Shown here: positions 16,799 through 25,824 of the stretch, piece by piece
Position numbering within the stretch: the first letter of the stretch is position 1
Layout of the letters: each line of letters begins with the position of its first letter
From: Demequinaceae bacterium
GTDB taxonomy: Bacteria; Actinomycetota; Actinomycetes; Actinomycetales; Demequinaceae
Direction of reading: 5' to 3'
Length of the DNA: 64,000 nucleotides
Assembly: GCA_016933155.1 (NCBI GenBank)
Contig: JAFGBM010000005.1
Coordinates: 62,001-126,000 of the forward strand
The notes under the pieces: generated by a model
The model's input: the letters and a program-made list of their open reading frames with translations, nothing else
Databases searched by the model: none
What the model was told of the DNA's origin: nothing
Program-made: the position numbers and the translations under genes

Positions 16799-18690
16799 CG
16801 ACGGAGAGGCCCGTCCTCATAATCGGCAACCCGAACGTCGGCAAGTCCACGCTGTTCAACACGCTCACGGGCGCCCGTCAGCACACCGTCAACGCCCCCG
16901 GCACGACCGTCGAGCTCGTGAAGGGGACATGGGTGACCCCACATGGACGGTTCGAGGTCACGGACCTGCCCGGCACCTACAGCCTCATCGCCCGGTCGCC
17001 GGACGAGTGCGTCGTCGACGACGCGATCGCGGGGGCCGCACCCGGAACGGTCGGAATCGTGGTCGTGGATGCGACGAGTCCGTCCCGATCCCTCTACCTT
17101 CTCGCCCAGGTGGTCGAGGAGGGGTGCCCCGCCGTCGTCGCCCTGACGATGAACGATCTCGCGGAGGCCCACCATCACAGGGTCGACGCTTCCGCCCTGA
17201 GTGCGACGATCGGGGTTCCCGTCGTCGAGGTCGACACCCGCCGCCGTCACGGAACGGACGCCCTGGCGGAGGCCGTCCTCGAGGCCGCGGCCGCCGGCCC
17301 CGCCCTCAAGGGGTTGGCGCTGAAGGCCAAGGGGTCCGGCGACGGCGGGGAATCCCTCGACGACACCCTGACAAGAACCGAGCGGCTCTTCGAGTGGGTG
17401 CGCGAGGCGGCGGCCGCCATCGAGGCCGTGCCGCGAACCCGCCGGACACTGTCCGACCCCATCGACCGGCTCCTCCTCGCCCCATGGACGGGCATCCCGA
17501 TCTTCCTCGCGGTCGCCTGGGCGCTCTTCGAAGTCGCGACAAGGGTGACCGCCCCTCTCGTCCATGGGGTGATGGCCTTCTTCTCGGGCCCGGTCTCCTC
17601 GGGGGGATCCTGGCTCCTGGAACGGGTCGGGGCCGACGGGGGGTGGCTCGAGGGGCTACTCGTCGACGGGGTCATCCTGGGCGTCGGAACGGTCGCCTCG
17701 TTCATTCCCATCCTGGCCCTCATCTTCGCGGCCCTCGGGGTGCTGGAGGCCAGCGGGTACATGGCGAGGGTGGCCGTCGTCGCCGACCGGGTGATGTCCT
17801 CGATGGGGCTCGACGGGAGGGCCGTGCTTCCCCTCATGGTGGGATTCGGATGCAATGTCCCGGCGCTTGCGGCGACACGGGTCATGCCCGATGCCCGTCA
17901 GAGGCTTCTCACCGGCCTGCTCATCCCCTTCACGTCCTGTTCCGCCCGGCTGACCGTCTACATCGTCCTGGCCGAGATGTTCTTCCCCGACCATGCCGGG
18001 ACGGCCGTCTTCCTGCTCCACGTCCTCAGCGTCGTGCTCGTCGTGGCGGTCGGCCTTCTTCTCAGGGGAACCGTGCTCCGGGACGTGCGCCGCGAACCCC
18101 TCGCGATGATCATGCCGGCGTATCAGTGGCCCCTCCCCGGGGTCCTCACGCGCTCGATCTTGACGCGGGTGTGGGACTTCGTTCGAGGGGCCGGCCCCAT
18201 CATCGTGGCGGCCCTTGTCGCCCTGTGGCTGGCCGCCGCCGTCCCTGTTCGGGGCGGTCACGCCATCGGGGACGTGCCAGTTGAGGACAGCCTGTATGGG
18301 GCGGGCGCCAGGGGGATCGCCCCCGTTCTCGAACCGATGGGTTTGGGGGACTGGCACCTTGCGGCGTCCCTCGTGTCCGGACTCGCCGCGAAGGAGGTCA
18401 CCGTCGCGGCCCTCGCCCAGTCGTATGCGGTGGAGGCGCCGACGGGGTCCCCGCCGACCGCTCTTGTCGAGCGGGTGAGGGAGACGGTGACGGAGACGTC
18501 GGGCGGGCATCCCGCGGCGGCGGGCTTCGCCTTCATGGTCCTGGTTCTGGTCTATGCCCCCTGCCTGGCGACCGCCGCAGAACAGCGACGGTTGTTCGGC
18601 TGGCGGTGGGCGGGGGGAGCCCTCGCGATGCATCTCGTCCTCGGATGGCTGTTGGCGACCTTGGCCTTCCAGGTGGGGAGGCTCCTATGA
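16795..18690 (+). CDS. feoB: Ferrous iron transporter FeoB
   Basis: Inner-membrane Fe(II) transporter of 631 residues, shorter than the 700–770 residues of many homologues. The N-terminal G domain shows G1 GNPNVGKS (residues 11–18), the switch APGTTVE, and G3 DLPG (57–60); the G4 position reads TMND, a variant of the usual NxxD. A helical GDI region follows, then the membrane part with two Gate motifs, including VGFGCNVPALAATRVM and LLIPFTSCSARLTVY. Starts at GTG in a GTGA overlap with feoA and ends in an ATGA overlap with the small FeoC-like gene, so all three are co-transcribed. Confidence 0.94.
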   Translation: MTTERPVLIIGNPNVGKSTLFNTLTGARQHTVNAPGTTVELVKGTWVTPHGRFEVTDLPGTYSLIARSPDECVVDDAIAGAAPGTVGIVVVDATSPSRSLYLLAQVVEEGCPAVVALTMNDLAEAHHHRVDASALSATIGVPVVEVDTRRRHGTDALAEAVLEAAAAGPALKGLALKAKGSGDGGESLDDTLTRTERLFEWVREAAAAIEAVPRTRRTLSDPIDRLLLAPWTGIPIFLAVAWALFEVATRVTAPLVHGVMAFFSGPVSSGGSWLLERVGADGGWLEGLLVDGVILGVGTVASFIPILALIFAALGVLEASGYMARVAVVADRVMSSMGLDGRAVLPLMVGFGCNVPALAATRVMPDARQRLLTGLLIPFTSCSARLTVYIVLAEMFFPDHAGTAVFLLHVLSVVLVVAVGLLLRGTVLRDVRREPLAMIMPAYQWPLPGVLTRSILTRVWDFVRGAGPIIVAALVALWLAAAVPVRGGHAIGDVPVEDSLYGAGARGIAPVLEPMGLGDWHLAASLVSGLAAKEVTVAALAQSYAVEAPTGSPPTALVERVRETVTETSGGHPAAAGFAFMVLVLVYAPCLATAAEQRRLFGWRWAGGALAMHLVLGWLLATLAFQVGRLL

Positions 18691-18920
18691 GCGAGCGGGG
18701 CGCATTCTCAGCCGTCGTCTCCGAGGTGGCCGGGGGGACGACGGCGGCCGCGGCGGCGCGTCGGATGGGGATTCCGGTCGGCTTGGCCGACACCATCGTC
18801 GAGGAGGCTGAGCGTCTGGGGCTCCTCTCCCGGTATGGCGGCGCGTGTGCGTCATGCGATCCTTCCGCGGCCGGGGGATGTGTCGGATGCCCCATGACGC
18901 GCATAAGGCGGGGGGCTTAG
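18687..18920 (+). CDS. FeoC-like small Cys-rich protein
   Basis: A 77-residue protein coupled to feoB by an ATGA overlap. The N-terminal half looks like a small winged helix (VSEVAGGTTAAAAARRMGIPVGLADTIVEEAERLGLL), and the C-terminal half carries four Cys in CASCDPSAAGGCVGCP, followed by a basic tail. This matches the layout of FeoC, a helix-turn-helix protein with a Cys cluster that can bind iron-sulfur and modulates FeoB. The assignment rests on position and layout rather than strong sequence identity. Confidence 0.7.
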   Translation: MSERGAFSAVVSEVAGGTTAAAAARRMGIPVGLADTIVEEAERLGLLSRYGGACASCDPSAAGGCVGCPMTRIRRGA

Positions 18921-19031
18921 AGTAGGGGGAGGAGAGGTTCAGGCGCCCATCGCAAGGGAGGTGGTATCGCCCTCTTTGCCGTTCTCGATCCAGCCACCCG
19001 CGGCCTTGCCGCCCCACCCAGGAGGTGCCTC

Positions 19032-19676
19032 ATGGACGTTGTCGTCGTCGGACGTCACACGAAAGTCTCGGACGAGTTCCGGGGCAAGGTGATCGACAAG
19101 TTGCGGAGGATCGAGACCGTCGATCCCCGGGCGACGCGAATAGACGTCCATGTGGTCCATGAACGCAATCCCAAGATCGCGGGAGAGCGGGAGCGAGTGG
19201 AACTCACCGTCCACGGACACCGCCCCATCGTCCGGGCCGAGGCCTCGTCGGATGACCGATTCGTCGCCCTTGAGATGGCGATCGACCACGTGATCGAGCG
19301 GCTGCGCAAGCGCCACGAGAGATTCTCCCATCGCCACCAGGGCCGGACGGGATTGGGCAAGACGGCGGTCCCCGCACCGTCCGACGTCGCCAGCGTCGAG
19401 GCCTGGGAGGGGGCTCCGGACACCGCAACCCGGGAGATTCCCCTCGACGGCACGCCGATCACCATCAGGAGCAAGGTCCACGCCGCCCAGCCGATGACCG
19501 TTCCCGAGGCGATCGACCACATGGAGTTGGTGGGTCACGACTTCTACCTCTTCCACGATTCGGAGAGCGGCCTTCCCTCCGTCGTCTATCGCCGACGCGG
19601 ATGGACGTACGGAGTCATCCACCTTGAGGAGGCGTCGGCGTCGGAGGCCGACGAGGGATTGAGGGAGACGGCGTAG
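19032..19676 (+). CDS. hpf: Long-form ribosome hibernation promoting factor
   Basis: A 214-residue protein with the N-terminal ribosome-binding domain (about residues 1–105: MDVVVVGRHTKVSDEFRGKV … HRPIVRAEASSDDRFVALEMAIDHVIERLRK) and the C-terminal dimerisation domain of the long form (about 150–205: MTVPEAIDHMELVGHDFYLF…VVYRRRGWTYGVIHL). It dimerises 70S ribosomes into inactive 100S particles in stationary phase or stress. The ATG at 19032 has AGGAGGTG about 5 bases upstream. The gene lies between the feo operon and secA, its usual place before secA in actinobacteria. Confidence 0.93.
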   Translation: MDVVVVGRHTKVSDEFRGKVIDKLRRIETVDPRATRIDVHVVHERNPKIAGERERVELTVHGHRPIVRAEASSDDRFVALEMAIDHVIERLRKRHERFSHRHQGRTGLGKTAVPAPSDVASVEAWEGAPDTATREIPLDGTPITIRSKVHAAQPMTVPEAIDHMELVGHDFYLFHDSESGLPSVVYRRRGWTYGVIHLEEASASEADEGLRETA

Positions 19677-19773
19677 CCGCCGGTTCCGACGGTTCGGCTG
19701 GCGGATGGGGAGGCCCGAGGCGGCACATGCGCCTACGATGGTTTCCGAACCATGTCCAACTTGAGGAGTAGCC

Positions 19774-22689
19774 GTGTCCGTGTTCTCTAGGATCCTTCGT
19801 GCGGGCGAGGGGAAGAAGGTCAAGCGCCTCGCGTCCGTCGCCGCCATCACGAGCGGCCTGGAGGAGGTCTTCCGGGGCTTCTCCGACGACGAGTTGCGTG
19901 CCATGACCGACGACTTCAGGGCGAGGATCGAGGCGGGCGAGACCCTCGACACGCTCATGCCCGAGGCCTTCGCGACCGTGAGGGAGGTCGCCCGCCGGGT
20001 CCTGGGCCAGCGGCCCTTCGACGTCCAGGTCATGGGCGGGGCCGCCCTCCACATGGGAATGGTCGCCGAGATGAAGACAGGTGAGGGCAAGACCCTCGCC
20101 GCCACCATGCCCGCCTACCTCAACGCTCTGACCGGCAAGGGCGTCCACATCGTCACCGTCAACGACTACCTCGCCAAGTATCAGTCCGAACTGATGGGCC
20201 GCGTTTTCCGGTTCCTCGGCCTCGAGACCGGATGCATCCTCGCGGGAATGCCTCAGGAGGAGCGCCGCAAGCAGTATCTGGCGGACATCACCTATGGCAC
20301 GAACAACGAGTTCGGCTTCGATCACCTGAGGGACAACATGGTGCTGCGTCCGGAGGACGTGGTCCACCGGGAGCTCCACTTCGCGATCATCGACGAGTGC
20401 GACTCGATCCTCATCGATGAGGCCCGGACGCCGCTCCTGATCTCCGGGCCCGCCTCGGGGGACAACAGCCGGTGGTACGGGGAGTTCGCCCGGCTCGTCC
20501 GCAGCCTCAACAAGGACGTCGACTATGAGGTCGACGAGAAGAAGAGGGCCGTCGGGGTGCTCGAACCCGGCATCGACAAGGTCGAGCAGGCCCTCGGGAT
20601 CGACAACCTCTACTCCGCCCAGAACACGCCCCTCATCGGTTTCCTGAACAACGCCATCAAGGCGAAGGAACTCTTCGTCCGGGATCGCGACTACGTGGTG
20701 CAGGGGGGCGACCTCGACATCATCGACGAGCACACCGGTCGCATCTTCAAGGGGCGTCGATTCGGCGAGGGCCTTCACCAAGCCCTCGAAGCCAAGGAGG
20801 GCCTGCCGATCAAGGCCGAGGTTCAAACCTTCGCGACCATCACCCTCCAGAACTTCTTCAGGAAGTACGAGAAGGTGGCCGGCATGACCGGAACTGCCCA
20901 GACGGAGGCCGCGGAACTCAGGTCGACCTATGGGATGGAGGTCGTCTCGGTCCCGACGCACATGCCGATGATCCGCATCGACCAGTCGGACCTCCTGTAC
21001 AAGAACTCCAAGGCCAAGTTCGAGGCGATCGTGGAGGACATCAAGGAGCGGCACGAGAAGGGGCAGCCCGTCCTGGTCGGGACGATCTCCGTCGAGAAGT
21101 CGGAGTTCCTGTCGAGGGAGCTGGACAAGGTCGGTATCCCCCACTCCGTCCTCAACGCCAAGCAGCACGCGCGGGAGGCCACGATCATCGCCGAGGCCGG
21201 CCGCAAGGGGGTCGTGACCATCGCGACGAACATGGCCGGGCGAGGCACGGACATCATGCTCGGCGGGAACCCGGAGTTCCGGGCCGTCGAGGCGCTGGCG
21301 GAGAAGGGCCTCGACCCCATCGGGGATGCGGCGAAGTACGAGAAGGAGTGGGCCAAGGCCTTCGAGGCGGCCCAGCGGGCCGTTCAGAAGGAGCACGACG
21401 AGGTCGTCGCCGCCGGGGGCCTGTACGTCCTCGGGACGGAGCGGCACGAGTCGAGGCGCATCGATAACCAACTCCGCGGCCGGTCGGGCCGCCAGGGGGA
21501 TCCCGGGGAGTCGAGGTTCTACCTCTCCCTCGAGGACGACCTCATGCGCATCTTCCAGTCCGGGCTAGCCGCGCAGCTCATGAACTCGACGGCGTTCCCG
21601 GACGACATGCCCATCGAGTCCAAGGTTCTGACCAGGGGGGTCAGGAGCGCCCAGGCTCAGATCGAGGGCCACAACCACGAGATTCGGAAGACCCTGCTCA
21701 AGTACGACGACGTCATGGCCTCCCAGCGGGACGTCATCTACTCCGAGAGGAAGAGGATCCTGGCCGGGGAAGACGTCCGGGACCAGGTCGAGGGTTTCAT
21801 CGACGACGTCGTCAAGGAGTACGTGCTTCCGGCGACGGCGGGCAACCCGGACGACTGGGATCTCGACGGACTCGTCAGGGATCTCCGGGCCGTCTATCCC
21901 GTCTCCTTGACCGCTGACGAGCTCATCGAGAATGTCGGGGGCGTCTCCGTCCTCTCCTCGGAGTACCTCGTGCGCGAATTCACCTCGGATGCCCGTATCC
22001 GATACGAGGAGGTCGAGAAGCGGATCGGACCGGACATTATGCGGCAGGTGGAGCGCCAGGTCGTCCTCCAGGTCATCGACGCCAAGTGGCGCGAGCACCT
22101 CTACGAGCTGGACTACCTGAGGAGCGGCATCGGGCTCCGGGCGATGGGCCAGCGCGACCCTCTCATGGAGTATCAGAGGGAGAGCTTCCAGATGTTCGAG
22201 GCCCTCTCCGGCGCCATCAAGGAAATGACGCTCCAGTTGCTCTTCCGGTTGGAGAAGCGGGAGCAGGGCCCGTCCGCCCAGGGCCAGTCTCCCGTCACGG
22301 CGGATTCGGCCGCGAGGACCGCCGCGGGGGCCAAGGCCCTCGGGCCCGCCCCGAAGGCGCCGGCCTCTTCCTCCACGGGGACGGGGTCTCCCGGCGCGGT
22401 GAATATGTCGCAGATGACCTTCAGCGGACCGAGCCTCGACACGACGTCGGGGTCGACGCCGACGGGGGAGACAGCCCCATCGCGGGCCGCCAAGAGGAGG
22501 GCCGCCTCAAAGGGGGGTGCGGCCAAGGGCGGACCGGACGCCATGGGTGCCCCTGCGGCTCCGAAGAAGGCGCCAGTCGTCAAGAAGCCGTCGGATGGGA
22601 TCACCTTCCCGGGGACGAGCCGGAACGCCCCCTGCCCCTGCGGGTCGGGCAAGAAGTACAAGCTCTGCCACGGCAAGGACGAAACGTAG
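19774..22689 (+). CDS. secA: Preprotein translocase ATPase SecA
   Basis: The 971-residue motor of the Sec export pathway, cycling between cytosol and the SecYEG channel. It has Walker A in [12 protein letters not shown], the DEAD-like box [15 protein letters not shown], the preprotein-binding region, NBD2 with [16 protein letters not shown] and [11 protein letters not shown], a helical scaffold, a Ser/Ala/Gly-rich linker, and the C-terminal zinc-binding SEC-C motif [18 protein letters not shown]. Start is GTG at 19774. In mycobacteria the equivalent position holds secA1, the housekeeping copy, and the full length plus SEC-C motif suggest the same here. Confidence 0.97.
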   Translation: MSVFSRILRAGEGKKVKRLASVAAITSGLEEVFRGFSDDELRAMTDDFRARIEAGETLDTLMPEAFATVREVARRVLGQRPFDVQVMGGAALHMGMVAEMKTGEGKTLAATMPAYLNALTGKGVHIVTVNDYLAKYQSELMGRVFRFLGLETGCILAGMPQEERRKQYLADITYGTNNEFGFDHLRDNMVLRPEDVVHRELHFAIIDECDSILIDEARTPLLISGPASGDNSRWYGEFARLVRSLNKDVDYEVDEKKRAVGVLEPGIDKVEQALGIDNLYSAQNTPLIGFLNNAIKAKELFVRDRDYVVQGGDLDIIDEHTGRIFKGRRFGEGLHQALEAKEGLPIKAEVQTFATITLQNFFRKYEKVAGMTGTAQTEAAELRSTYGMEVVSVPTHMPMIRIDQSDLLYKNSKAKFEAIVEDIKERHEKGQPVLVGTISVEKSEFLSRELDKVGIPHSVLNAKQHAREATIIAEAGRKGVVTIATNMAGRGTDIMLGGNPEFRAVEALAEKGLDPIGDAAKYEKEWAKAFEAAQRAVQKEHDEVVAAGGLYVLGTERHESRRIDNQLRGRSGRQGDPGESRFYLSLEDDLMRIFQSGLAAQLMNSTAFPDDMPIESKVLTRGVRSAQAQIEGHNHEIRKTLLKYDDVMASQRDVIYSERKRILAGEDVRDQVEGFIDDVVKEYVLPATAGNPDDWDLDGLVRDLRAVYPVSLTADELIENVGGVSVLSSEYLVREFTSDARIRYEEVEKRIGPDIMRQVERQVVLQVIDAKWREHLYELDYLRSGIGLRAMGQRDPLMEYQRESFQMFEALSGAIKEMTLQLLFRLEKREQGPSAQGQSPVTADSAARTAAGAKALGPAPKAPASSSTGTGSPGAVNMSQMTFSGPSLDTTSGSTPTGETAPSRAAKRRAASKGGAAKGGPDAMGAPAAPKKAPVVKKPSDGITFPGTSRNAPCPCGSGKKYKLCHGKDET

Positions 22690-22697
22690 CCTCAGGA

Positions 22698-23768
22698 TCA
22701 GCTGGGATGCGCCCCCGCAGCCCGGATCGCCTTGAGCGCCTGCCTGATGCCGACGATTAGCGCCAGAAGGCCGGCGAGCCCACCGGCGAACCACACCGGG
22801 ATGATCATGAAGTACACCTTGATGGTCTCGGCGACGCCCGGCAGCAATCCCGAGACTCCGGCGACGACGCAGGCGATCACGATGTAGGTCACCAGGCCCC
22901 GCTTCGAGGACTGAGTCCAGCGCAGGTGCACGGTCTCTGGATCGGCGGTGGCGCGCAGGTTGGCCAGCAGGAGACCGACGGGGATCCCGTACAGCGCGAC
23001 GGCAATCACCATTTGATGCGTGGATATGAGGTTTTCCCCCGTGATGGAGGCCCCGAAGACCACAAAGCAGGCGGCAAACACTACGCCGATCCACTTGAGG
23101 GCAGGCGTGGTGGGGAGGGCGTCGGCAAGGGACGTCACCTTTGCTTGGGGTCGCAGGTATCGGACCAGGAGCGTGAGGGCTACGGCCGTCCCGGGAAGGC
23201 CGATCCATACGAACCAGAAGGGCCAGCGCTCGGTGACGAACGCGCCGGGGAAGACGGCGGCCAACACGAGGAGCGTCCAGCGAAGCCAGGACGGGGTGCG
23301 GCGGATCCACGCGGGGGCGAGTCCGAGGATCCTCGGCCGCTCGACGGCCAGTTGCTCGACGATGAGGAGCGGGAGGATGAACGCCAGGATCGAGTGCCAG
23401 AAGCAGGCGAGGACGAGCACGCCCCACCACGAGATCCCTCCAGGCCCGATGAGTGCCTCCTCGTTTCCCACACCCCAGAGCACCCCCGTGAGGAAGAACT
23501 CGTACAGGCCGAAGATGACCCCAGCGCTCCAGAGGGCGGCCATGGTGAATCGGCGGTTGGTCCGATAGACCCAGGAGGCCAGCAGAAGGGCGTGGCCTCC
23601 ATAGATGATGGCCATGAGCGGCATGACCCAGGGGCCGATGAGTCCGAAGGGCTCATTGGCGATGGTCACCTCGGCGAAGGCGATGGAGAAGGCGGTGATG
23701 AGGATCGCGACCTTCCATCGATCGGCGGTGCCGAATCGCGTCTCCGGCGCGAGCGAAGGTGTATTCAT
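22698..23768 (-). CDS. Multi-pass membrane protein of unknown function
   Basis: A 356-residue, very hydrophobic protein with roughly nine or ten membrane helices, starting after a short soluble N-terminus (MNTPSLAPETRFGTADRWK). Notable loops are RTNRRFTMAALWSAG and the central VERPRILGLAPAWIRRTPSW. I do not recognise the family. Codon use is like the flanking core genes, so it does not look newly acquired. It is convergent with secA (8 bases between stops). Confidence 0.7.
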   Translation of the reverse strand: MNTPSLAPETRFGTADRWKVAILITAFSIAFAEVTIANEPFGLIGPWVMPLMAIIYGGHALLLASWVYRTNRRFTMAALWSAGVIFGLYEFFLTGVLWGVGNEEALIGPGGISWWGVLVLACFWHSILAFILPLLIVEQLAVERPRILGLAPAWIRRTPSWLRWTLLVLAAVFPGAFVTERWPFWFVWIGLPGTAVALTLLVRYLRPQAKVTSLADALPTTPALKWIGVVFAACFVVFGASITGENLISTHQMVIAVALYGIPVGLLLANLRATADPETVHLRWTQSSKRGLVTYIVIACVVAGVSGLLPGVAETIKVYFMIIPVWFAGGLAGLLALIVGIRQALKAIRAAGAHPS

Positions 23769-23886
23769 GACACGACCCTAGGCAGGGGCACGGCTTCATG
23801 AAAACCGCCTCAAGGATGACCGTGATCAGGGGTTTCCCGGATCAGGCACCCTCCACCCGGAATCGATTTCGGGCCAGTGTGCGTCC

Positions 23887-24312
23887 CTATCCGATATCCA
23901 GGACGGTGGCCTGCCACCGGCCGCCGACGTCCTCGAAGCGCGCCGCGACGGCCCTGACGCGGACCCCGTCGTCGGCGACGATGCTCGTCTCCGCCGCCGC
24001 CTCCGAGACTCGGTAGACCCGGATCCTCTTGATCGCCACCGCCGCCTGACGTCCGCGCCCGGAGCGGAGGGCGAGGGCCCCCTGGCGGGCAAGCGAGGTC
24101 CGGATCTCCGGGGTCACCCACCGGTTGAGCTGGTCGAGGCCGGTCCCGCCGAGAACGACCTCAAGGGCGGTCTTCGCCACCGTACAGGCCAGGGGGGTCG
24201 GATCGCCCAGCGCCCGTCGGGGTCGGACGTAGGGGTTGCTTGGAATCGCGGACGGGTTGAGCGCCCGGACGGATGGGGAGAGGTGTGGCCTCTCCACGGT
24301 CACAACGCTCAT
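23887..24312 (-). CDS. DUF6459/Rv3235-like protein
   Basis: A 141-residue cytosolic protein. After a disordered start it has PLACTVAKTALEVVLGGTG, LNRWVTPEIRTSLARQGALA, a basic stretch, IKRIRVYRVSEAAAETSIV and a final RFEDVGGRWQATVLDIG. This order of segments matches the actinobacterial Rv3235-like (DUF6459) family, usually found just after secA, as here. The function is unknown. The ATG at 24312 is preferred; the frame stays open upstream to 24567 but would cross the transposon end. The region upstream of this gene is where the transposon has inserted. Confidence 0.75.
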   Translation of the reverse strand: MSVVTVERPHLSPSVRALNPSAIPSNPYVRPRRALGDPTPLACTVAKTALEVVLGGTGLDQLNRWVTPEIRTSLARQGALALRSGRGRQAAVAIKRIRVYRVSEAAAETSIVADDGVRVRAVAARFEDVGGRWQATVLDIG

Positions 24313-24438
24313 GGCTTTCCCCCATAGCCCCTGCCCATGGTCCACAGAGTCCCAGTTTTCATAGTTTTCCACCCTCTTAGGAATCGAATGATGCTTGATA
24401 GTGTTATTTGATATCGATAGGTGTAGTGCCAAGAGCCG

Positions 24439-24446
24439 GATTTGTC
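24439..24446. repeat. Left copy of 8-bp target site duplication (GATTTGTC)
   Basis: GATTTGTC occurs directly outside the left terminal repeat here and directly outside the right one at 35906–35913, in the same orientation. An 8-bp duplication is what IS1595-family transposition normally produces. Because the next base is G on both sides, the boundary could be shifted by one base. Confidence 0.9.
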
Positions 24447-24471
24447 GGCGATTAGCGGGATGACACACCCA
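24447..24471 (+). repeat. Left terminal inverted repeat of the transposon (TIR-L)
   Basis: The 25 bases starting GGCGATTAGCGGGATG and ending ACACCCA are the exact reverse complement of 35881–35905. The match stops outside at the target duplication and inside after 25 bases. The Panacea gene's ribosome-binding site AAAGGAGG overlaps the inner end by one base. Confidence 0.95.
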
Positions 24472-24484
24472 AAGGAGGATTGAA

Positions 24485-25225
24485 ATGGCGAAGCAATCGA
24501 AAAGGAACCCCGTTTCCACCAGTTCCAACAGTTCCCCCACTTCCAACAGTTCCACCGGTAGCCACAATGGCCACAGTTACGCCATTTCCAACGGTGCCGC
24601 GAATACACTGAGGAAGGCGGGGAAGAACAGGAAGCGACGAGGAGGATCCGTGGACGCGCGAGCGGCTGTGGCCGCACAGCCGAGATTCAACGAGACGAAG
24701 TTCGCCGAGTTGATGCTGTACGTGGCGAAGAAGATGGAGTGCTCTCCTTCGTACGGGGCGACGATTCTGAACAAGGTGTTGTTCTACTCGGACTTCCGTC
24801 ACTACGAGGTGTATGGGTCGTCCATTACGGGGGCGGAGTACCGACGTCGGGAGTTTGGGCCAGCGCCGCACAAGTTGCTTCCGGTTCGGGATGGTCTAGT
24901 CGAGTCGGGGCGGGCGGCGCTTGCGACGAAGTCGGCGGGGCCCAACGGTCACCAGCAGGTGCGCCTGGAAGCGGTGGGGGAGCCGGACTTGTCGCGGTTC
25001 ACGGGCACGGAGATCGCTGTCGTGGACGAGGTGATCGAGTGGTTGTGGGATCAGACGGCCGTGTCTGCGTCGAATCGTTCCCACGAGTTCTTGGGCTGGC
25101 AGTTGGTCGAACCCAACGATCCGATCCCGTATCAGATGGTGTTTCTGCGCAAGACTCCCGTGACGGATAGTGACAGGGAAACGGCGCGGCATGTCGAGAA
25201 GTTGGTTGTCGCGGCGCACGCGTAG
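24485..25225 (+). CDS. Panacea-domain (SocA/DUF4065) antitoxin-like protein
   Basis: A 246-residue protein. Residues 1–60 are low-complexity Ser/Asn/Thr followed by a basic patch (RKAGKNRKRRGG). From about residue 68 on it has the Panacea fold signature: FAELMLYVAKKM, TILNKVLFYSDFRHYEVYGS, ITGAEYRRREFGPAPHKLLP, and the later VVDEVIEWLWDQTAVSASNR. Panacea proteins (PanA) are antitoxins that neutralise very diverse small toxins encoded next door; the 102-residue gene 11 bases downstream is the obvious candidate. AAAGGAGG lies 6 bases before the ATG at 24485, but GTG 24650, also behind GGAGG, would give a 191-residue Panacea core without the repeats. No promoter is evident inside the repeat, so transcription may start in host DNA. 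Confidence 0.82.
   Translation: MAKQSKRNPVSTSSNSSPTSNSSTGSHNGHSYAISNGAANTLRKAGKNRKRRGGSVDARAAVAAQPRFNETKFAELMLYVAKKMECSPSYGATILNKVLFYSDFRHYEVYGSSITGAEYRRREFGPAPHKLLPVRDGLVESGRAALATKSAGPNGHQQVRLEAVGEPDLSRFTGTEIAVVDEVIEWLWDQTAVSASNRSHEFLGWQLVEPNDPIPYQMVFLRKTPVTDSDRETARHVEKLVVAAHA
24514..24558. repeat. Five tandem 9-bp units (TTCCAMCAG-like) near the left transposon end
   Basis: Five consecutive 9-base units begin TTCC: TTCCACCAG, TTCCAACAG, TTCCCCCAC, TTCCAACAG, TTCCACCGG. They start 43 bases inside TIR-L and lie in the 5' part of the Panacea gene, where they encode the Ser/Thr/Asn-rich start. They could be transposase or antitoxin binding sites, or simply a coding repeat. Confidence 0.7.
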
Positions 25226-25236
25226 GCTTCTGATTT

Positions 25237-25545
25237 GTGGATACCACGTGGGGGTTGATCGACGAGCGTTCCTACGTTGACGCGCTCACGAAGTTGGGGA
25301 TCGAGCAGAAGAAGCTCGACGAGTTCCTTGCCGCATCCACGTTCAGCATCGCACTCCATGGTGCGAACTCGGCGTTCGCGAACGAAGTGTCACCGGGGAT
25401 CTACGTCACGAAGGTGCACTTCCGTGAGCCCGCCCGGTTGCTTCGCCTGTGGTACACGTTGGACCACGCGGAGATGAAAGCACACCTGGTCTACATCGAC
25501 ATTGAGGACTGGCCAAAGTCGGCCGAACAAGACGAACCCTGGTGA
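25237..25545 (+). CDS. Small protein next to the Panacea gene, candidate toxin
   Basis: A 102-residue protein with a GTG start 11 bases after the Panacea stop. It opens MDTTWGLIDERSYVDALTKL, has a helical N-terminal half, and a C-terminal half that could form beta-strands (IYVTKVHFREPARLLRLWYT…MKAHLVYIDIEDW). I do not recognise the family. The size, tight linkage and alternation of helix then strands fit a small toxin neutralised by the upstream protein; a RelE-like fold is possible but not shown. It is followed by a short gap and then oppositely transcribed genes, so the two genes form an isolated pair. Confidence 0.6.
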   Translation: MDTTWGLIDERSYVDALTKLGIEQKKLDEFLAASTFSIALHGANSAFANEVSPGIYVTKVHFREPARLLRLWYTLDHAEMKAHLVYIDIEDWPKSAEQDEPW

Positions 25546-25570
25546 ACCACACTAGGGTCAGGGCGGTCCT

Positions 25571-25702
25571 TCAATCGGCTTTCGTGTCCGCCTCAGCCCG
25601 GACCGCGGCCGCTTCCTCGCCGCTCACCGCCAACAGTGCTCGAAGGAACTCCTCTGGGTCGAGGGTTTCCTCTTCAGTGCTCTCGGGGGCCGTCGCCGTC
25701 AC
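25571..25702 (-). CDS. Possible 43-residue acidic protein
   Basis: A GTG-started frame on the minus strand encodes VTATAPESTEEETLDPEEF followed by LRALLAVSGEEAAAVRAEAD and a short end. The composition is helical and acidic, and third-base choice resembles that of the host. A GAGG sequence lies just before the GTG, though closer than usual. A 13-base palindrome CTACCCGGGGTAG (25712–25724) sits 10 bases upstream and could be an operator. It could be a small regulator or antitoxin-like partner, or not a gene at all. Confidence 0.4.
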   Translation of the reverse strand: MTATAPESTEEETLDPEEFLRALLAVSGEEAAAVRAEADTKAD

Positions 25703-25802
25703 AACCTCATGCTACCCGGGGTAGATCGCGTTTCGGCAGTGCGGGCCGACGGGTCGTCGCGACACGCGCGACCGCATGATGTGAGGCACGGCCGGTTTCG
25801 GG

Positions 25803-25816
25803 GGGTGCTTCCGCAC
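25803..25816. terminator. Possible short hairpin after the VbhA-like gene
   Basis: GGTGC and GCACC pair around a four-base loop to form a compact GC hairpin nine bases after the stop of the minus-strand VbhA-like gene. No T-run follows on that strand, so it is at best a weak terminator or a processing signal. Confidence 0.3.
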
Positions 25817-25824
25817 CGGACCGT

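Noticed and set aside
24313-24438. Riboswitch or origin in the host DNA left of the transposon
   Set aside because: The stretch is relatively AT-rich, but no conserved structure or repeat was found; it is simply the divergent promoter region.
25237-25545. RelE/ParE toxin
   Set aside because: The order of helices and strands is suggestive, but no conserved catalytic residues can be matched; left as an unknown candidate toxin.
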